Below the pieces are notes generated by a model. The model was not told where the DNA came from and did no database searches. It saw only the letters and a list, made by a program, of their open reading frames with translations. A stretch of 64,000 nucleotides of DNA from positions 3,162,001 to 3,226,000 of the forward strand of contig NZ_JADJTF010000001.1 in the NCBI RefSeq assembly GCF_016711335.1. Reading direction: 5' to 3'. The translations under genes were made by a program, and so were the position numbers. Position 1 is the stretch's first letter, and every line of letters begins with the position of its first letter. This stretch comes from Thiofilum sp. GTDB lineage: Bacteria; Pseudomonadota; Gammaproteobacteria; Thiotrichales; Thiotrichaceae. Of this stretch, positions 37,322 to 46,195 are shown one piece after another.

Positions 37322-38101
37322 ATGACTAAACTAACTACGCTCATTGCTAGTGCCTTAATCGCCTTAAGCCTTAGTGCTACCGGTCACGCAGCCGATAAAT
37401 TATTATTAGGTACTGAAGGTGCATATGCCCCTTTTAATAGCATTGACAAAGATGGCAAATTAGTCGGTTTTGATATTGATATTGGCAATGCACTGTGTAA
37501 AGCGATGGAAGTGGAATGTGAATGGGTAACTTCCGATTGGGATGGATTAATTCCTGCACTCGATGCCAAAAAATTTGATGCGATTATTGCCTCTATGTCG
37601 ATTACCGCTGAGCGTAAAGAAAAAATCGACTTTACTAATAAATACTACAGCACTCCGATTAAATGTGTGCGTGAAGTAGGTAAAGACGTTGATCCTACTG
37701 ATACTGACAAGCTCAAAGGCAAAATGGTAGGCGTACAAAGTGGTGTAGTCGCAGACAATTTTGCACGCGCTAAATTTAAAGATATTGCTGAGGTTACTGC
37801 TTATAAAACCCAAGAAGAAGCCAACCTAGACTTATTATCTGGACGGGTTGATTTAGTGTGTGCGGACTCAGTGGTATTAGCCCCCTTTGTTAAAGATGAA
37901 AAAAATGCGGGTAAGGTCGAATTCGTTGGAGGTGATTTTACTGATGTCGAATTTGTCGGTGAAGGGGTAGGTATTGGGGTGCGTAAAGGCGATGCGGCTT
38001 TAATCGAGAAACTCAATAAAGCCATTGCCAAAATCCGTGAAGACGGTACTTATGCTGAAATCAATAAAAAGTATTTTGATTTCGATTTATACGGTAATTA
38101 A
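37322..38101 (+). CDS. Periplasmic basic amino acid-binding protein (ArgT/HisJ type)
   Basis: This 259-residue protein has signal peptide MTKLTTLIASALIALSLSATGHA. The mature protein reads KLLLGTEGAYAPFNSIDKDGKLVGFDIDIGNALCKAM, then the family block WDGLIPALDAKKFDAIIASMSITAERKEKIDFTNKYY. This is the cluster of lysine/arginine/ornithine- and histidine-binding proteins, with the ligand Asp/Ser and Arg positions present. Ribosome site AGGAG at 37311-37315. It is probably a partner of the HisP-type ATPase upstream, and it would feed the 2-oxoadipate pathway if lysine is the ligand; that link is inference. Confidence 0.9.
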   Translation: MTKLTTLIASALIALSLSATGHAADKLLLGTEGAYAPFNSIDKDGKLVGFDIDIGNALCKAMEVECEWVTSDWDGLIPALDAKKFDAIIASMSITAERKEKIDFTNKYYSTPIKCVREVGKDVDPTDTDKLKGKMVGVQSGVVADNFARAKFKDIAEVTAYKTQEEANLDLLSGRVDLVCADSVVLAPFVKDEKNAGKVEFVGGDFTDVEFVGEGVGIGVRKGDAALIEKLNKAIAKIREDGTYAEINKKYFDFDLYGN

Positions 38102-38107
38102 TGAATT

Positions 38108-38223
38108 GTAGGGGTAAACCTGTGTGTTTACCCTAAAAAGTAGGGGTAAACCTGTGTGTTTACCCTATAACTGCGTGTTTACCCTGTAAAACCAAGAGGG
38201 TAGTCACCTAGGACTACCCCTAC
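38108..38223. repeat. GTAGGGG mini-hairpin repeats (three copies plus a half copy)
   Basis: Two direct copies (38108-38134 and 38140-38166), one half copy (about 38171-38185) and one inverted copy (38197-38223). Each is 27 bp: GTAGGGG, a stem, a six-base loop (CTGTGT or CTAGGT), the opposite stem and CCCT. The stem bases differ between copies (TAAAC/GTTTA and TAGTC/GACTA) but still pair. The inverted copy overlaps the stop codon of the TauE/SafE gene, so it may also end that transcript. Confidence 0.8.
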
Positions 38224-38990
38224 TTCAGCCAATAAATTAGCGCGATGATAATACCTAAAGTGACGACTAAAGCGCGTAGGGTATTGGGATTAATAAAGCC
38301 TGCTAGTTTGCCGCCTAACATCCCTCCGATTAATGCCCCTACAGCCATGACACCCGCTGCGAGCCATACCACTTGACCTGAACATAAAAAGAATACGGCA
38401 GCCGCTACATTGACACAAAACGCGACCGCTTGCTTGAGCGCATTCAGTTCAGTCAGTGTTCCCTCTAGTACTAGGGCTAATACTGCCAAAATAATCACAC
38501 TCAAACCTGCCCCAAAATATCCACCATAAATCGCCCCCACTAATACTAAAGGCACGACCCACCATACGGGTAAATGCGCATGAGCTGGATTTTGTAGGCG
38601 CTGCTTGAGCCAATCACGCAAAGGATTTTGTAAAGCTAATAAAAGAGAAGCGAGTAAAATTAACCAAGGCACTAAGGCACTAAATACCTTCTCGTCGGTT
38701 TGTAATAGTAATAAAGCCCCGATCAAGCCCCCCACAATCGCAATCGGTAATACCCAAGGCCAATAATGCTGTTGGGCTTTGATCGCTTTCCATTGTGCTA
38801 GGGTGGCTCCAAAGTAGCCCGGACATAAAGCCACGGTACTGGTTACATTAGCAGTAATGGGCGGGATACCAATAGCTACCAGTGTAGGAAAGGTCACTAA
38901 TGTGCCCCCACCCGCTAAGGCATTAATTAACCCTGCGGCAATACCTGCACCCAAAATCGCCATTAGTTCCCACCCAGATACTGCTAGCAT
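38220..38990 (-). CDS. TauE/SafE-family membrane transporter
   Basis: This 256-residue protein has about eight hydrophobic helices. Family hallmarks are the start LMAILGAGIAAGLINALAGGGTLVTFPTLVAIG, STVALCPGYFGATLAQW, and a second half with GAIYGGYFGAGLSVIIL. The family exports organic or inorganic sulfur compounds such as sulfite or sulfoacetate; the substrate here cannot be assigned. It lies 4 bases after the DUF2750 gene on the same strand, so the two form an operon. Confidence 0.9.
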   Translation of the reverse strand: MLAVSGWELMAILGAGIAAGLINALAGGGTLVTFPTLVAIGIPPITANVTSTVALCPGYFGATLAQWKAIKAQQHYWPWVLPIAIVGGLIGALLLLQTDEKVFSALVPWLILLASLLLALQNPLRDWLKQRLQNPAHAHLPVWWVVPLVLVGAIYGGYFGAGLSVIILAVLALVLEGTLTELNALKQAVAFCVNVAAAVFFLCSGQVVWLAAGVMAVGALIGGMLGGKLAGFINPNTLRALVVTLGIIIALIYWLK

Positions 38991-38994
38991 TTAT

Positions 38995-39369
38995 CTACCC
39001 CTGCTCATCCGCTAAACTAGGATCTAATTCAGCCGCTAAGTCTTGTGGCTCAATCTCTAATCCCTCTAACTCATCGTCCCAATTAGGTCCCACTAATAAA
39101 TCATCTTCGTGCATACCGGGCAGCCAATCGCTAGTAAACTCCTCTAGACTAATGGCTTCGGGCTGATACTGAGTCCACTCATCCGTACAATGTGCACGAG
39201 CCGCCGCCTCACTTGACCAAAACGGGATCACATCGGTCTCCTCAAAAAACGCTGAGGGACACGTCGCCCAGCCTTCATCGGAGTTTAATCCCCAGACTTG
39301 ACCCGTCTGTTTAACTTCTGCAATGAAAGCATCATACGCAGCTTCAAAATCGACTTCAGCGTCTTTCAT
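38995..39369 (-). CDS. DUF2750 protein
   Basis: This 124-residue acidic protein matches the DUF2750 pattern: FIAEVKQTGQVWGLNSDEGWATCPS, TDVIPFWSSEAAARAHCTDEW, then PEAISLEEFTSDWLPGMHEDDLLVGPNWD. The function of the family is unknown. It is followed within 4 bases by the TauE/SafE gene. It has a strongly acidic tail (DDELEGLEIEPQDLAAELD). No ribosome site of note precedes the ATG. Confidence 0.82.
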   Translation of the reverse strand: MKDAEVDFEAAYDAFIAEVKQTGQVWGLNSDEGWATCPSAFFEETDVIPFWSSEAAARAHCTDEWTQYQPEAISLEEFTSDWLPGMHEDDLLVGPNWDDELEGLEIEPQDLAAELDPSLADEQG

Positions 39370-39487
39370 AATGATTTCTCACAATTAACAACCATCGATG
39401 CAAGGAATAAGCTTATTACTCCCTACGTATGCGGCTTGGAGCCTAATAGGATTATGGAGGGTTTTGTGTTGCTACTCCATCACCATT

Positions 39488-40245
39488 TTACTCATAAACC
39501 ATTTTTACCCCATGTTGCTCACATACCTCAATCAAACGTTGGCTAGGTAAAGCATCCATAAATAGGCTAGTTAATTGCGCCACATGCCCCACTCGCACCG
39601 GAGCCGAGCGCTCTAATTTACTTTTATCGGTCACTAAAAAACGCTCACGCGCATTGCTGAGAATAGCCTGAGTCACGCGCACTTCACGATAGTCAAAATC
39701 AAGTAGAGCACCCTCCTCATCTAAAGCTGAGGCTCCAATTACCGCGTAATCCAGTTTAAACTGCTTCACAAAGTCAGCCGTAGCCTCACCAATAATCCCT
39801 CGGTCGGCATGGCGTAATACCCCCCCGGCAATAATGATCTCAAAGCTAGGATTATGAACTAAGATATTGGCACATTGAGATTATTGGTAATCACCATTAA
39901 ATTACGATGTTGCAATAGTGCTTGTGCCACTGCCTCAGTGGTAGTACCTAAATTAATAAATAGTGAGCTATTATCAGGAATCTGTGCGGCACAGAGTTTG
40001 CCAATGCGTTGTTTTTCCTCAGCGTACATATTACGGCGTTGCTCATACTCCACATTCGCCACACCCGACACCAACACGGCTCCGCCATGAACTCGTGCTA
40101 ATAATCTAGCCTCACATAATTCATTCAAATCCTTGCGGATCGTTTGTGGCGTTACCTCAAACGCCATTACTAGCTCGTCCACACTGACACGTCCCGTTTC
40201 GCGGGCTAGGGCTAAAATCTGTTGTTGTCGCAACGCTGATTGCAT
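39488..40245 (-). pseudogene. glpR: DeoR-family repressor GlpR, broken by one frameshift
   Basis: The N-terminal part has a DeoR helix-turn-helix (RQQQILALARETGRVSVDELVMAFEVTPQTIRKDL) and starts ATG 40245 behind GAGGAGAG. It runs to NNLNVPIS and stops near 39860. From about 39870 the next frame continues the protein without loss (NILVHNPSFEIIIAGGVLRH...EQHGVKMVYE). One missing base near 39870 explains it: the conserved NNLNVAN would need an added base before CCAAT. The gene is divergent from glpD, its expected target. It is either a true mutation, giving constitutive glycerol genes, or a sequencing error. Confidence 0.88.
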
Positions 40246-40338
40246 AATTACTCTCCTCAAAACCACGCTCGATCGCAGCTTGATAAACTAAGCCTATGTT
40301 AATCACTTAACCTTAAATTTTCTAAGCTTAATTAACTA

Positions 40339-40426
40339 TTTTCGTTTTTAGCTTTTTATGAGCCAATAAATGAAAATAAATATTGATTAAACGAAACAAA
40401 ACGAAGATACTTAATTTCGTTTTGAA
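40339..40426. promoter_or_regulatory. glpR-glpD intergenic promoter with repeated TTTCGTTT operators
   Basis: TTTTCGTTTTTA lies at 40339-40350, AAACGAAACAAAACGAAG at 40389-40406, and AATTTCGTTTTGAA at 40413-40426. A -35-like TTGATT (40383-40388) and -10-like GATACT (40406-40411) are 17 bases apart and point to glpD. The AAAACGAA (40398-40405)/TTCGTTTT (40416-40423) inverted pair covers the -10. This is the expected layout for repression by a GlpR-type DeoR protein. The motif assignment is inferred from the repeats and from the genes on both sides. Confidence 0.6.
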
Positions 40427-40447
40427 TCAGCCACGCCAGAGGTTAGC

Positions 40448-41947
40448 ATGCAAAATAATCCAGACCTTTATGACTTAGCCATTATTGGTGGAGGTATTAA
40501 TGGGTGTGGTATTGCGCGTGATGCAGCGGGGCGAGGTTTAAAAGTGGTATTAGTCGAGCAAGGCGACTTAGCCCAAGGTACTTCCTCAGCCAGTACTAAA
40601 CTCATTCATGGTGGTTTGCGCTACTTGGAGCATTATGAGTTTCGTTTAGTGCACGAGGCGCTCTCAGAACGCGAAGTTCTCCTCAAAAACGCTCCGCATA
40701 TTATTTGGCCACTGCGTTTTATCCTGCCGCATAATGCTGAATTACGCCCCCAGTGGATGATTCGGTTAGGGTTATTCATGTATGACCATATGGGCGGGCG
40801 CAAACTACTTCCAGCGACTAAAACGCTTGACTTAACGCGAGACATTGCCGGAAAACCACTAGCCGCTGGCTATACCAAAGGTTTTGAATATTCAGATTGT
40901 TGGGTTGATGATGCTCGCTTAGTAGTCTTGAATGCTTTGGATGCTAAGCAACGCGGAGCTACGATTTTAACTCAAACCCAATGCATTGGTGCTAACCGTC
41001 AAGCTGAGCACTGGGACATTACCTTAAAAGCACACGATCAAACTTATAAGATTCACGCTAAGGGCTTAGTGAATGCGGCGGGACCTTGGGTTGATCAATT
41101 ACTCCACCAAGTCGCGCAACTGCCCACTACGCAACACAATGTGCGCCTAGTACGTGGCAGCCATATTGTTGTACCCAAACTGTATGATCATGATCGTGCT
41201 TATATTTTCCAAAATGGCGATGGACGCATTATTTTCGCTATCCCCTATGAACAAGATTTTACCCTATTAGGTACAACTGACCGCGATCATGATTCCAGCC
41301 TAGATCAAGTGACTATTGCCGAGGATGAGGTCGACTACATTTGTAAAGCAGCCAGTGAGTACTTTAAAAATCCGATTACCCGCGACCAAGTAGTCTGGAC
41401 GTATTCTGGTGTGCGCCCACTCTATGATGATGGTGCGAGTACCGCTCAAGAAGCGACCCGTGATTATGTCTTAAAAGTCAGTGATCAAAATGGCAACTTA
41501 CCCTTGCTCAATATCTTTGGCGGCAAAATCACGACTTACCGACGCTTGGCTGAGGATGCATTGCATAAATTAACAACCTATTACCCTGAAATGAAGTCTG
41601 CTTGGACGCATGATGCCGCATTAGCCGGTGGAAATTTTGGAGTAGGCGAAGTATCCGAACTGATTGAGCGCTTACAGCAAGAGTATGGTTTTTTAAATGC
41701 TACTTGGGCGCGTAGTTTAATACGTCGCTACGGCACACGCGCTTGGGATATGTTGGCAGATGCTAAACAATTAAGCGACATGGGGCAGGTCTTTGGTGCT
41801 ACTCTGACTGAGCGTGAAGTTTATTTTTTGCGTGATCGGGAGTGGGCCAATAGTAGTGAAGCCATTTTATGGCGACGTTCTAAATTAGGCTTGCATATGA
41901 CACCTAAAGAGCGCGACTATTTCACGAATTGGTTTGCTAACCATTAA
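40448..41947 (+). CDS. glpD: Glycerol-3-phosphate dehydrogenase (aerobic, FAD)
   Basis: This 499-residue inner-membrane-associated flavoenzyme oxidises glycerol-3-phosphate to dihydroxyacetone phosphate and passes electrons to quinone. FAD site LAIIGGGINGCGIARDAAGRGL at residues about 9-30, then SSASTKLIHGGLRYLEHYEFRLVHEAL. IFAIPYEQDFTLLGTTDRD and NIFGGKITTYRRLAEDAL are GlpD hallmarks. It is the first gene of the glycerol operon, with the transporter starting 30 bases later. An AGAGG precedes the ATG. Confidence 0.96.
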   Translation: MQNNPDLYDLAIIGGGINGCGIARDAAGRGLKVVLVEQGDLAQGTSSASTKLIHGGLRYLEHYEFRLVHEALSEREVLLKNAPHIIWPLRFILPHNAELRPQWMIRLGLFMYDHMGGRKLLPATKTLDLTRDIAGKPLAAGYTKGFEYSDCWVDDARLVVLNALDAKQRGATILTQTQCIGANRQAEHWDITLKAHDQTYKIHAKGLVNAAGPWVDQLLHQVAQLPTTQHNVRLVRGSHIVVPKLYDHDRAYIFQNGDGRIIFAIPYEQDFTLLGTTDRDHDSSLDQVTIAEDEVDYICKAASEYFKNPITRDQVVWTYSGVRPLYDDGASTAQEATRDYVLKVSDQNGNLPLLNIFGGKITTYRRLAEDALHKLTTYYPEMKSAWTHDAALAGGNFGVGEVSELIERLQQEYGFLNATWARSLIRRYGTRAWDMLADAKQLSDMGQVFGATLTEREVYFLRDREWANSSEAILWRRSKLGLHMTPKERDYFTNWFANH

Positions 41948-41976
41948 ATAGCATTACAACTAGCAGGAGGAGCAAT

Positions 41977-43065
41977 ATGAGCTTGACCTTGGAACAAGTC
42001 TCCAAAGTCGTCGGGCGGGATACACATATATTTCCCACCACTCTCAGCTTAGCGGCAGGTAGTTTAAATGTACTGTTGGGTGCAACTCTAGCAGGCAAAA
42101 CTAGCCTAATGCGCTTAATGGCTGGTTTAGATAAACCCACGACTGGACGCATACTGTGGCAAGGACAAGATGTCACCGCTAAACCCGTGCAAGAACGCCA
42201 TGTAGCAATGGTTTACCAGCAGTTTATTAACTATCCTTCGCTTAGCGTTTACGAAAATATCGCCTCTCCCCTGAGAATTCGCGGCCTACCGAAAAAAACC
42301 ATTCAAGCTAAAGTACACGAGGCTGCTGAGCTACTCAAACTCACCCCTATGCTCAAACGTAGACCACTAGAATTATCTGGTGGGCAACAACAACGCTGTG
42401 CTCTAGCGCGTGCTTTGGTTAAAGAGGCGGATTTGGTACTACTGGATGAACCACTGGCTAATCTCGACTACAAATTGCGCGAAGAGCTAAGGGTTGAACT
42501 ACCACGTATTTTTACTGCTTCGGGTGCGGTATTTGTCTATGCCACTACTGAACCGACTGAAGCCTTATTATTAGGGGGCAATACCGTCACCTTACATCAA
42601 GGGCGCGTGACTCAGTTTGGTAATACCTTAGACGTATATCGCTACCCACAAACGCTTACGACCGCGCAAGTTTTTTCCGATCCGCCTTTGAATACGTTGC
42701 AAGTGACTAAACAAGACCACCAACTCACCACTCCTGAGGGTCAAGTGCTCATTTGCCCTCCTGCTCTACAAGCGCTACCTAATGCACCCTATACCCTAGG
42801 CTTTAGACCGAATCATTTAACTCTGCAACCGAGTAGCCCCCACGATTTAGCCTTTCAAGCACAAGTCACTGTTGTGGAGCTATCGGGTTCTGAAAGCTTT
42901 ATTCATCTCATGCACGAGGATCAACGTTGGGTGGCGCTAGTAGGCGGTATTCATGATTTACCCTTAGGTAGTCACTTAAAACTCTATGTCGCCCCCGAAC
43001 GGGTATATGCTTTTAATGCTCAAGGTGCTTGGATGTCCACCTCCTCACTGGCTCAGGCAGCCTAA
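41977..43065 (+). CDS. glpS: Glycerol ABC transporter ATPase GlpS
   Basis: This 362-residue ATPase of the GlpSTPQV glycerol importer known from rhizobia. Walker A is GATLAGKTS (about residues 35-43), signature LSGGQQQRC, Walker B LVLLDEPLANLD. The H-loop histidine is missing: YATTEPTEA stands where VTHDQxEA is usual. The C-terminal TOBE-type domain is present. GlpT downstream has the opposite defect, so the pair probably has one working ATP site. AGGAGG precedes the ATG. Confidence 0.9.
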   Translation: MSLTLEQVSKVVGRDTHIFPTTLSLAAGSLNVLLGATLAGKTSLMRLMAGLDKPTTGRILWQGQDVTAKPVQERHVAMVYQQFINYPSLSVYENIASPLRIRGLPKKTIQAKVHEAAELLKLTPMLKRRPLELSGGQQQRCALARALVKEADLVLLDEPLANLDYKLREELRVELPRIFTASGAVFVYATTEPTEALLLGGNTVTLHQGRVTQFGNTLDVYRYPQTLTTAQVFSDPPLNTLQVTKQDHQLTTPEGQVLICPPALQALPNAPYTLGFRPNHLTLQPSSPHDLAFQAQVTVVELSGSESFIHLMHEDQRWVALVGGIHDLPLGSHLKLYVAPERVYAFNAQGAWMSTSSLAQAA

Positions 43066-43076
43066 AGGCAGAACAG

Positions 43077-44168
43077 ATGGCTGAAATATATCTCAAACAA
43101 TTGGCTCACAGTTACCTGCCGCACCCACAAGCACCGAGTGATTATGCTTTAAAACAAATTGATCTAGTCTGGGAAGATGGCAAGGCTTATGCCCTGTTAG
43201 GTTCGTCCGGTTGCGGCAAATCCACCTTACTGAATATTATTTCCGGTCTACTGCATCCTAGCCAAGGGCAAGTATTATTTAATGGTCAAGATGTAACCCA
43301 TCTACCCACCGAACAACGCCATATTGCTCAAGTATTCCAGTTTCCGGTGGTGTACGACACTATGTCGGTGTATGACAATCTCGCTTTCCCGCTGCGCAAT
43401 CGTAAAGTGGACGAGGCGACCATTAAAACTCGCGTGCAAGAAATTGCCCAACTCTTGGAAATGACGGGCGACCTGAAGAAAAAAGCACAAGGCTTAACCG
43501 CTGATGCTAAGCAAAAAATTTCATTAGGGCGAGGCTTAGTACGTCAAGATGTGGCAGCCATTTTATTTGATGAACCGCTCACCGTGATTGATCCGCACTT
43601 GAAATGGCTATTGCGCATGCAGCTCAAAGCACTGCATCAAAAAAGCAACCGTACCATGATTTATGTGACTCACGATCAGACCGAGGCTTTAACTTTTGCC
43701 GATCAAGTGGTAGTGATGTATGACGGCTATGTGGTGCAAATGGGCACGCCACAAGCACTCTTTGAGCGTCCGGCTCATACCTTTGTCGGCTATTTCATTG
43801 GTAGTCCGGGGATGAATGTATTACCTGTGCAAGTAGCAGGTAATCAAGTCCATCTCAAGGATCAAATACTGCGTCTAGCACAAAAATACTCCCCTGAATC
43901 TCATACCAAACTAGAACTAGGTATCCGCCCCGAATTCCTGAGTCTGCATCGTGAATCAACCTTTAATAGTATTCCAGTCACTGTCCAGCGTATTGAAGAT
44001 ATTGGACGGCATAAGATTGTGCGTACTGATTTTCAGGGTTTAGCTATTAATGTGATTGTGCCCGAAGGCGTTGCGGTTAGTGCTGACTATACCTATTTGA
44101 GTTTTGACCAAGCCCATATCCATCTGTATGCCAATGATTGGTTAATCGCAGCGGAGGACGCCCTATGA
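43077..44168 (+). CDS. glpT: Glycerol ABC transporter ATPase GlpT
   Basis: A 363-residue ATPase paired with GlpS. Walker A GSSGCGKST and H-loop YVTHDQTEAL are intact, and Walker B is AILFDEPLTVID. The signature is not LSGGQ but LTADAKQK, so this subunit cannot supply a normal signature to the site it shares with GlpS. ATG 43077 is chosen because it fits the family start (MAEIYLKQLAHSY) and does not overlap glpS; the frame is open 48 bases further. It is not the glycerol-3-phosphate antiporter of the same name. Confidence 0.9.
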   Translation: MAEIYLKQLAHSYLPHPQAPSDYALKQIDLVWEDGKAYALLGSSGCGKSTLLNIISGLLHPSQGQVLFNGQDVTHLPTEQRHIAQVFQFPVVYDTMSVYDNLAFPLRNRKVDEATIKTRVQEIAQLLEMTGDLKKKAQGLTADAKQKISLGRGLVRQDVAAILFDEPLTVIDPHLKWLLRMQLKALHQKSNRTMIYVTHDQTEALTFADQVVVMYDGYVVQMGTPQALFERPAHTFVGYFIGSPGMNVLPVQVAGNQVHLKDQILRLAQKYSPESHTKLELGIRPEFLSLHRESTFNSIPVTVQRIEDIGRHKIVRTDFQGLAINVIVPEGVAVSADYTYLSFDQAHIHLYANDWLIAAEDAL

Positions 44169-45040
44169 ATAAAACTTGGAATAATAAAGCATGGTGGATG
44201 GTACTACCGGTAGTATTGCTAGTCGCCTTCAGTGCGGTGATTCCTTTGATGACCGTAGTGAACTACTCGGTACAAGACACCTTTGGCAATAATCAGTTTT
44301 TCTGGGCTGGCTTGCAGTGGTTTGAGGAAATTGTTAACTCTGAGCGCTTTCATGAAGCTTTAATTCGACAGTTTATTTTTAGCGCCGTTATTTTAGCGAT
44401 TGAGATTCCCTTGGGGATTTTTATTGCTATGAATATGCCCAAAAAAGGCTGGGGCGTGCCCGTCACCTTAGTACTGATGTCTTTGCCTTTATTGATACCT
44501 TGGAATGTGGTCGGAACCATTTGGCAAATTTTTGGACGGGTGGATATTGGTCTGCTTGGTGCAAGCATGCATGCCTTAGGGATTGATTATAACTATACAC
44601 AAAATATTCGAGATGCTTGGATCACGGTCGTGGTCATGGATGTATGGCATTGGACTTCGCTGGTGGCTTTATTGTGCTATGCCGGATTGCAATCCATACC
44701 AGAAGCCTACTATCAAGCGGCACGTATTGACGGGGCGAGTAGTTGGGCAATCTTCCGCTACATTCAACTACCTAAAATGCGTGGGGTGCTGCTGATTGCA
44801 GTGCTATTGCGCTTTATGGATAGTTTTATGATTTATACCGAGCCATTTGTAGTCACCGGCGGTGGACCGGGGAATGCAACGACTTTCCTATCGATTGATT
44901 TAGTCAAAATGGCAATTGGGCAATTTGATTTAGGCCCTGCCGCTGCCTTTTCCATTATCTACTTCCTGATTATTTTATTGCTCAGTTGGGTATTTTACAC
45001 CGTGATGACCCATCTGGATAAACAGGAGCAAAAGTCATGA
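44165..45040 (+). CDS. glpP: Glycerol ABC transporter permease GlpP
   Basis: This 291-residue membrane protein has about six helices and the permease EAA loop near AARIDGASSWAIFRYIQLPKMRGVLLIAVLLRF. It starts at ATG 44165, overlapping the glpT stop (ATGA), with GAGGAC as ribosome site. It forms the membrane channel with GlpQ, whose gene also overlaps by four bases. Confidence 0.9.
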   Translation: MNKTWNNKAWWMVLPVVLLVAFSAVIPLMTVVNYSVQDTFGNNQFFWAGLQWFEEIVNSERFHEALIRQFIFSAVILAIEIPLGIFIAMNMPKKGWGVPVTLVLMSLPLLIPWNVVGTIWQIFGRVDIGLLGASMHALGIDYNYTQNIRDAWITVVVMDVWHWTSLVALLCYAGLQSIPEAYYQAARIDGASSWAIFRYIQLPKMRGVLLIAVLLRFMDSFMIYTEPFVVTGGGPGNATTFLSIDLVKMAIGQFDLGPAAAFSIIYFLIILLLSWVFYTVMTHLDKQEQKS

Positions 45041-45882
45041 GTACTTTAGCCCAGCCTAATAATGCTCCTGTTAAATCCTCACGGATTAGCCGTCAAGGTA
45101 TAGTCATAACGGTGTATCTAATCTTTTTACTCTTACCGATTTATTGGCTCATTAATATGAGCCTCAAAACCAATGAAGAGATTTTGTCGACCTTTAGTTT
45201 ATGGCCGCAAAATTTGACCTTGGATAACTATATTAAAATCTTCACTGATCCCTCGTGGTATTCGGGCTATATCAATTCAATTACCTATGTGGTCTTGAAT
45301 ACTTTGATTTCGATTACGGTAGCTCTACCTGCGGCTTATGCGTTCTCGCGTTATCGTTTTTTAGGGGATAAGCATCTGTTTTTCTGGCTACTGACCAATC
45401 GTATGGCCCCCCCTGCGGTCTTTGCCCTGCCCTTTTTCCAGCTCTATAGCTCAGTGGGTTTATTTGACACCCATATTGGAGTGGCGTTAGCGCATTGCTT
45501 ATTTAATGTGCCATTAGCGGTATGGATTTTAGAAGGCTTTATGTCAGGTGTACCTAAAGAGATTGACGAGACTGCTTATATTGATGGCTATAGTTTCACA
45601 CGCTTTTTTACACGTATTTTTATGCCCTTAATTGCCTCTGGTATTGGGGTCACTGCCTTTTTCTGCTTTATGTTTTCATGGGTGGAATTATTACTCGCCC
45701 GCACCTTGACCTCAGTAGCGGCTAAACCGATTGCTGCCACCATGACCCGCACGGTATCCGCTTCGGGTATGGATTGGGGGGTACTCGCAGCGGCGGGGGT
45801 ACTGACGATTATTCCCGGAGCCTTAGTGATTTGGTTTGTGCGCAATTATATCGCCAAGGGTTTTGCCCTTGGGCGGGTATAG
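45037..45882 (+). CDS. glpQ: Glycerol ABC transporter permease GlpQ
   Basis: This 281-residue permease has six hydrophobic segments. The cytoplasmic EAA loop reads VPKEIDETAYIDGYSFTRFFTRIFMPLIASGI, and the protein resembles MalG-type permeases (TNEEILSTFSLWPQNLTLDNY). Its ATG overlaps the glpP stop. The symbol follows the rhizobial glpSTPQV naming and does not refer to glycerophosphodiesterase. Confidence 0.9.
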   Translation: MSTLAQPNNAPVKSSRISRQGIVITVYLIFLLLPIYWLINMSLKTNEEILSTFSLWPQNLTLDNYIKIFTDPSWYSGYINSITYVVLNTLISITVALPAAYAFSRYRFLGDKHLFFWLLTNRMAPPAVFALPFFQLYSSVGLFDTHIGVALAHCLFNVPLAVWILEGFMSGVPKEIDETAYIDGYSFTRFFTRIFMPLIASGIGVTAFFCFMFSWVELLLARTLTSVAAKPIAATMTRTVSASGMDWGVLAAAGVLTIIPGALVIWFVRNYIAKGFALGRV

Positions 45883-45892
45883 GGAGGCTGTG

Positions 45893-46171
45893 ATGGATTT
45901 AAGCTGGATGGCTTGGACGTGGCAGACCGCTGTGTTTTTTAGCCTGATTTTGTTAGCACTGATTTTGATGACGATTTGGAGTATTAAAGCCCCTCAAGCA
46001 CCAAGGAGAGGACTATTAGGCATTGAAACCACACCGGGCGATAGATTGTTTATTTCGCTTTTGGGGAGTGCCTTTATTTGTTTGGGGTGGCTCGCAGCCA
46101 TTGGCTCGCCCTTATGGTGGGCCTTGGCGATCTGTGTACTTTATGCTCTGGCGGTGTTTCGCTGGGTATAA
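45893..46171 (+). CDS. DUF2160 small membrane protein of the glycerol transporter operon
   Basis: This 92-residue protein has three hydrophobic segments (WQTAVFFSLILLALILMTIW, LFISLLGSAFICLGWLAAIG, WALAICVLYALAVF) and the conserved RRGLLGIETTPGDRLFISLLGSAF stretch of DUF2160. It occurs regularly between the permease and binding-protein genes of glycerol importers of this type, so it may be an accessory membrane subunit. ATG 45893 follows GGAGG; its role is not established. Confidence 0.88.
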   Translation: MDLSWMAWTWQTAVFFSLILLALILMTIWSIKAPQAPRRGLLGIETTPGDRLFISLLGSAFICLGWLAAIGSPLWWALAICVLYALAVFRWV

Positions 46172-46195
46172 ATTTGATTCATCTAGGAGGAGTAT

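Noticed and set aside
39488..40266. Two separate genes for the two halves of the DeoR protein
   Set aside because: The halves join without loss if one base is added near 39870, and the second half has no start or ribosome site of its own.
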